Source of the DNA: Nitrososphaerales archaeon TH5896
Lineage (GTDB): Archaea; Thermoproteota; Nitrososphaeria; Nitrososphaerales; Nitrososphaeraceae
Direction: 5' to 3'
DNA: 7,749 bases
NCBI GenBank assembly: GCA_014523625.1
Contig: JAATVP010000246.1
Coordinates: 1-7,749, forward strand
Both the position numbers and the translations under genes were made by a program. A model generated the notes under the pieces. That model was not told where the DNA came from and searched no databases. It saw nothing but the letters and a program-made list of their open reading frames with translations. This document shows positions 6,488 to 7,749 of the stretch, piece by piece. Each line of letters begins with the position of its first letter. The stretch's first letter is position 1.

Positions 6488-6600
6488 TAAAAGCGGTACA
6501 CTCTAACTAGTAACTTTAGCCGATATTGAATTAAGTAACTTCAATAAGTGGCCCTTAAATCGTCTCCTAACGCGATGAATAACTCAAGACGCCGGAGCCC

Positions 6601-6735
6601 CTATTCTGTGATTTCATAGTAAGAGCGGGGTTTGAAATCTATCATTTCAAGCAATCCTACGCCTTCTAACTCCTTCAGATATCTAGTAGTTTGAAAAAGC
6701 GTGATGCCAGCCAAACGGCCGACGCGTGTCTTAAA
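6601..6735 (-). pseudogene. Winged-helix regulator remnant (3' end)
   Basis: The minus strand reads 44 codons between an in-frame TGA (6736-6738) and a TAG (6601-6603). The protein text, KTRVGRLAGITLFQTTRYL then KELEGVGLLEMIDFKPRSYYEITE, is a typical winged helix: helix-turn-helix with TTRYLKELEGVGLLE as recognition helix and a SYYEIT wing strand. There is no ATG or GTG start in this segment, and the upstream part in any one frame is broken by stops, so only the C-terminal half remains legible. It probably came from a small archaeal DNA-binding protein of the type common in Nitrososphaeria. The position between the operator-like palindrome and the membrane protein suggests a lost local regulator (inference). 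Confidence 0.55.
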
Positions 6736-6817
6736 TCATGTAGTTAGAGCCAGAACTGGAGACAGTCCTCCGCCCTTATTTTGGAATATGATCAAGCATT
6801 AGCCACTAAGCTTAAAG

Positions 6818-7749
6818 CTAGGCGCCGACTGTTCTGTCATCCTTTTTTCCTCTAGTCTCCGTAATTACCAAGTCTATATAATGTCTAACTTCGTTATCAT
6901 CTAACATTGGAGATTCTACTGCTGTTTCTTTTTCCATAGCATCTGCGTGTTGGTGGATTAATTTTACAAGCTTTCGCATAATCTCTGCGTTCTCTTGTGC
7001 ATTACCTAAAGTATCTAGCAGAGAATACTCCTTTACATATTTTCTGGCTAATTGACGCAATTCTGCATCTTGGGCCACTGACAGCGCGACAGAGTATATT
7101 CCTAAGCTAAAGAGAAAAGAAGCAAACACAAGAAAGGCACGTTGGATTGCACCAAAGGGTGGATAAGAATTGTTGGTTATCCAGTTATTGGTCGTTGGAG
7201 AAATTAAAATGGTTGCCACTGCTGCTATAATCAAATAGTTAATGATCTTAATACGAGAAGAGGGAATTTGCCGTCCAAGTGTTCTTGCTACTAAAATAAA
7301 TGCATAAGCTATTACAAAATCAGCTGCAACCCATCCTGCGGTACCTATTACCCTAAAGATAAGGAACTGGGACTCCATATATACCATATAACTTCCAGTT
7401 GACTTTAAAAATTGAGGACCAAATACCCCAGTTAAAAAAAGTACAGGTGGTAAAATTATAATTGTCCAAAATATTGCTCGTCCTATCTGATCCTTAAAAT
7501 AACGAAGGAAAAATGCAACACCAACTATTTCTGCGATAGCAATGGCAGTAACTTGAGGGACAAGAAACCCATAGAGATGAATGATAAGTTGTATAGGAGT
7601 TAATTGTCTGTGTGCCATAGAATTGCTAGCGGGGTAGTTTGGATCTATGGAGGGTGGTCTTGAAACGACTAATTGCTTTATATCAAGTGTAATAGCAACT
7701 GTCTGGCTGATGCAAAGGAGCATCGATGATACAGCAAATGCCAATATCA
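6818..7749 (-). CDS. Polytopic membrane protein of unknown function (5' end beyond right edge)
   Basis: The frame is open from the window edge to a TAG at 6818-6820. An ATG at 7744 gives 308 residues, but the frame continues upstream without a stop, so the true start is probably outside. Hydrophobic segments are seen at about 1-20, 56-80, 90-110, 130-153, 167-184 and 199-222. After the last one comes ALSVAQDAELRQLARKYVKEYSLL, then a charged, probably cytoplasmic tail (about 223-308) rich in K, E, D and Q with helical potential. I do not recognise a catalytic motif. The YSVALSVAQDxxLR segment resembles conserved thaumarchaeal membrane proteins of unknown role as I remember them. There is no neighbour on the same transcript within view. 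A sensor-like or transport function cannot be separated on this evidence. Confidence 0.75.
   Translation of the reverse strand, partial: ILAFAVSSMLLCISQTVAITLDIKQLVVSRPPSIDPNYPASNSMAHRQLTPIQLIIHLYGFLVPQVTAIAIAEIVGVAFFLRYFKDQIGRAIFWTIIILPPVLFLTGVFGPQFLKSTGSYMVYMESQFLIFRVIGTAGWVAADFVIAYAFILVARTLGRQIPSSRIKIINYLIIAAVATILISPTTNNWITNNSYPPFGAIQRAFLVFASFLFSLGIYSVALSVAQDAELRQLARKYVKEYSLLDTLGNAQENAEIMRKLVKLIHQHADAMEKETAVESPMLDDNEVRHYIDLVITETRGKKDDRTVGA

Larger units (their letters stand above)
6369..6817. other. Intergenic region with operator-like repeats and a regulator remnant
   Basis: This stretch lies between the alpha/beta hydrolase start and the membrane protein stop. It contains a weak TATA-like element (6394-6403), the 20-bp palindrome (6468-6487), a 7-bp inverted repeat (TATTGAA/TTCAATA, 6524-6546) and the winged-helix remnant at 6601-6735. 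No oligo-T terminator is visible for the membrane protein gene. Confidence 0.5.

Noticed and set aside
6632..6650. 7-bp inverted repeat TTGAAAT/ATTTCAA with 5-nt loop
   Set aside because: It lies inside the winged-helix remnant coding sequence and is short enough to be accidental.

Overview
The window looks like chromosomal DNA of an ammonia-oxidising thaumarchaeon (Nitrososphaeria), most like Candidatus Nitrosocosmicus. This is inferred from several things: low G+C, archaeal TATA boxes about 25 bp ahead of likely transcript starts rather than bacterial -35/-10 pairs, oligo-T terminators, winged-helix regulator fragments, a signal peptide ending in AYA|Q as is common in secreted proteins of this group, and a multispanning membrane protein of a type I associate with these archaea. 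No rRNA, tRNA, CRISPR array or insertion sequence was seen. The genus is an inference, not a database result.

Layout. Positions 1-366 (minus) hold the N-terminal part of a winged-helix regulator that runs off the left edge, with a clear TATA box at 424-435. Divergent from it, 823-2127 (plus) encodes a secreted HtrA/DegP-type serine protease with an intact catalytic triad and one PDZ domain, followed by a hairpin plus T8 terminator. 2694-3299 (plus) encodes PspAB, the PspA-associated protein. No pspA gene is in the window. The frame stays open for 87 codons past its TAG stop.

3780-6368 (minus) is a small aromatic or quinone-detoxification-like cluster. Read in the direction of transcription, it holds an alpha/beta hydrolase (5559-6368), a PcpA/MhqO-type ring-cleaving dioxygenase (4449-5497) and an MhqD-type carboxylesterase (3780-4427). 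The last two resemble the Bacillus mhqED pair. The dioxygenase is broken: reading frames 1-173 and 26-206 join perfectly if one copy of a tetranucleotide (ACGT) is restored at about 4986-4990. The first metal ligand lies in one fragment and the other two in the second, so neither fragment alone could be active.

Upstream of the cluster, 6369-6817 holds a near-perfect 20-bp palindrome (6468-6487), a plausible operator. It also holds the degraded 3' end of another winged-helix gene (6601-6735, minus). From 6818 to the right edge (minus) is the C-terminal part of an unrecognised polytopic membrane protein with a charged cytoplasmic-type tail.

Functionally the window pairs envelope-stress genes (HtrA, PspAB) with a decaying or phase-disrupted aromatic/quinone pathway and pieces of regulators. 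The most interesting points are the dioxygenase frameshift at a short repeat, the operator-like palindrome beside a dead regulator, the orphan PspAB next to HtrA, and the open frame after the PspAB stop.
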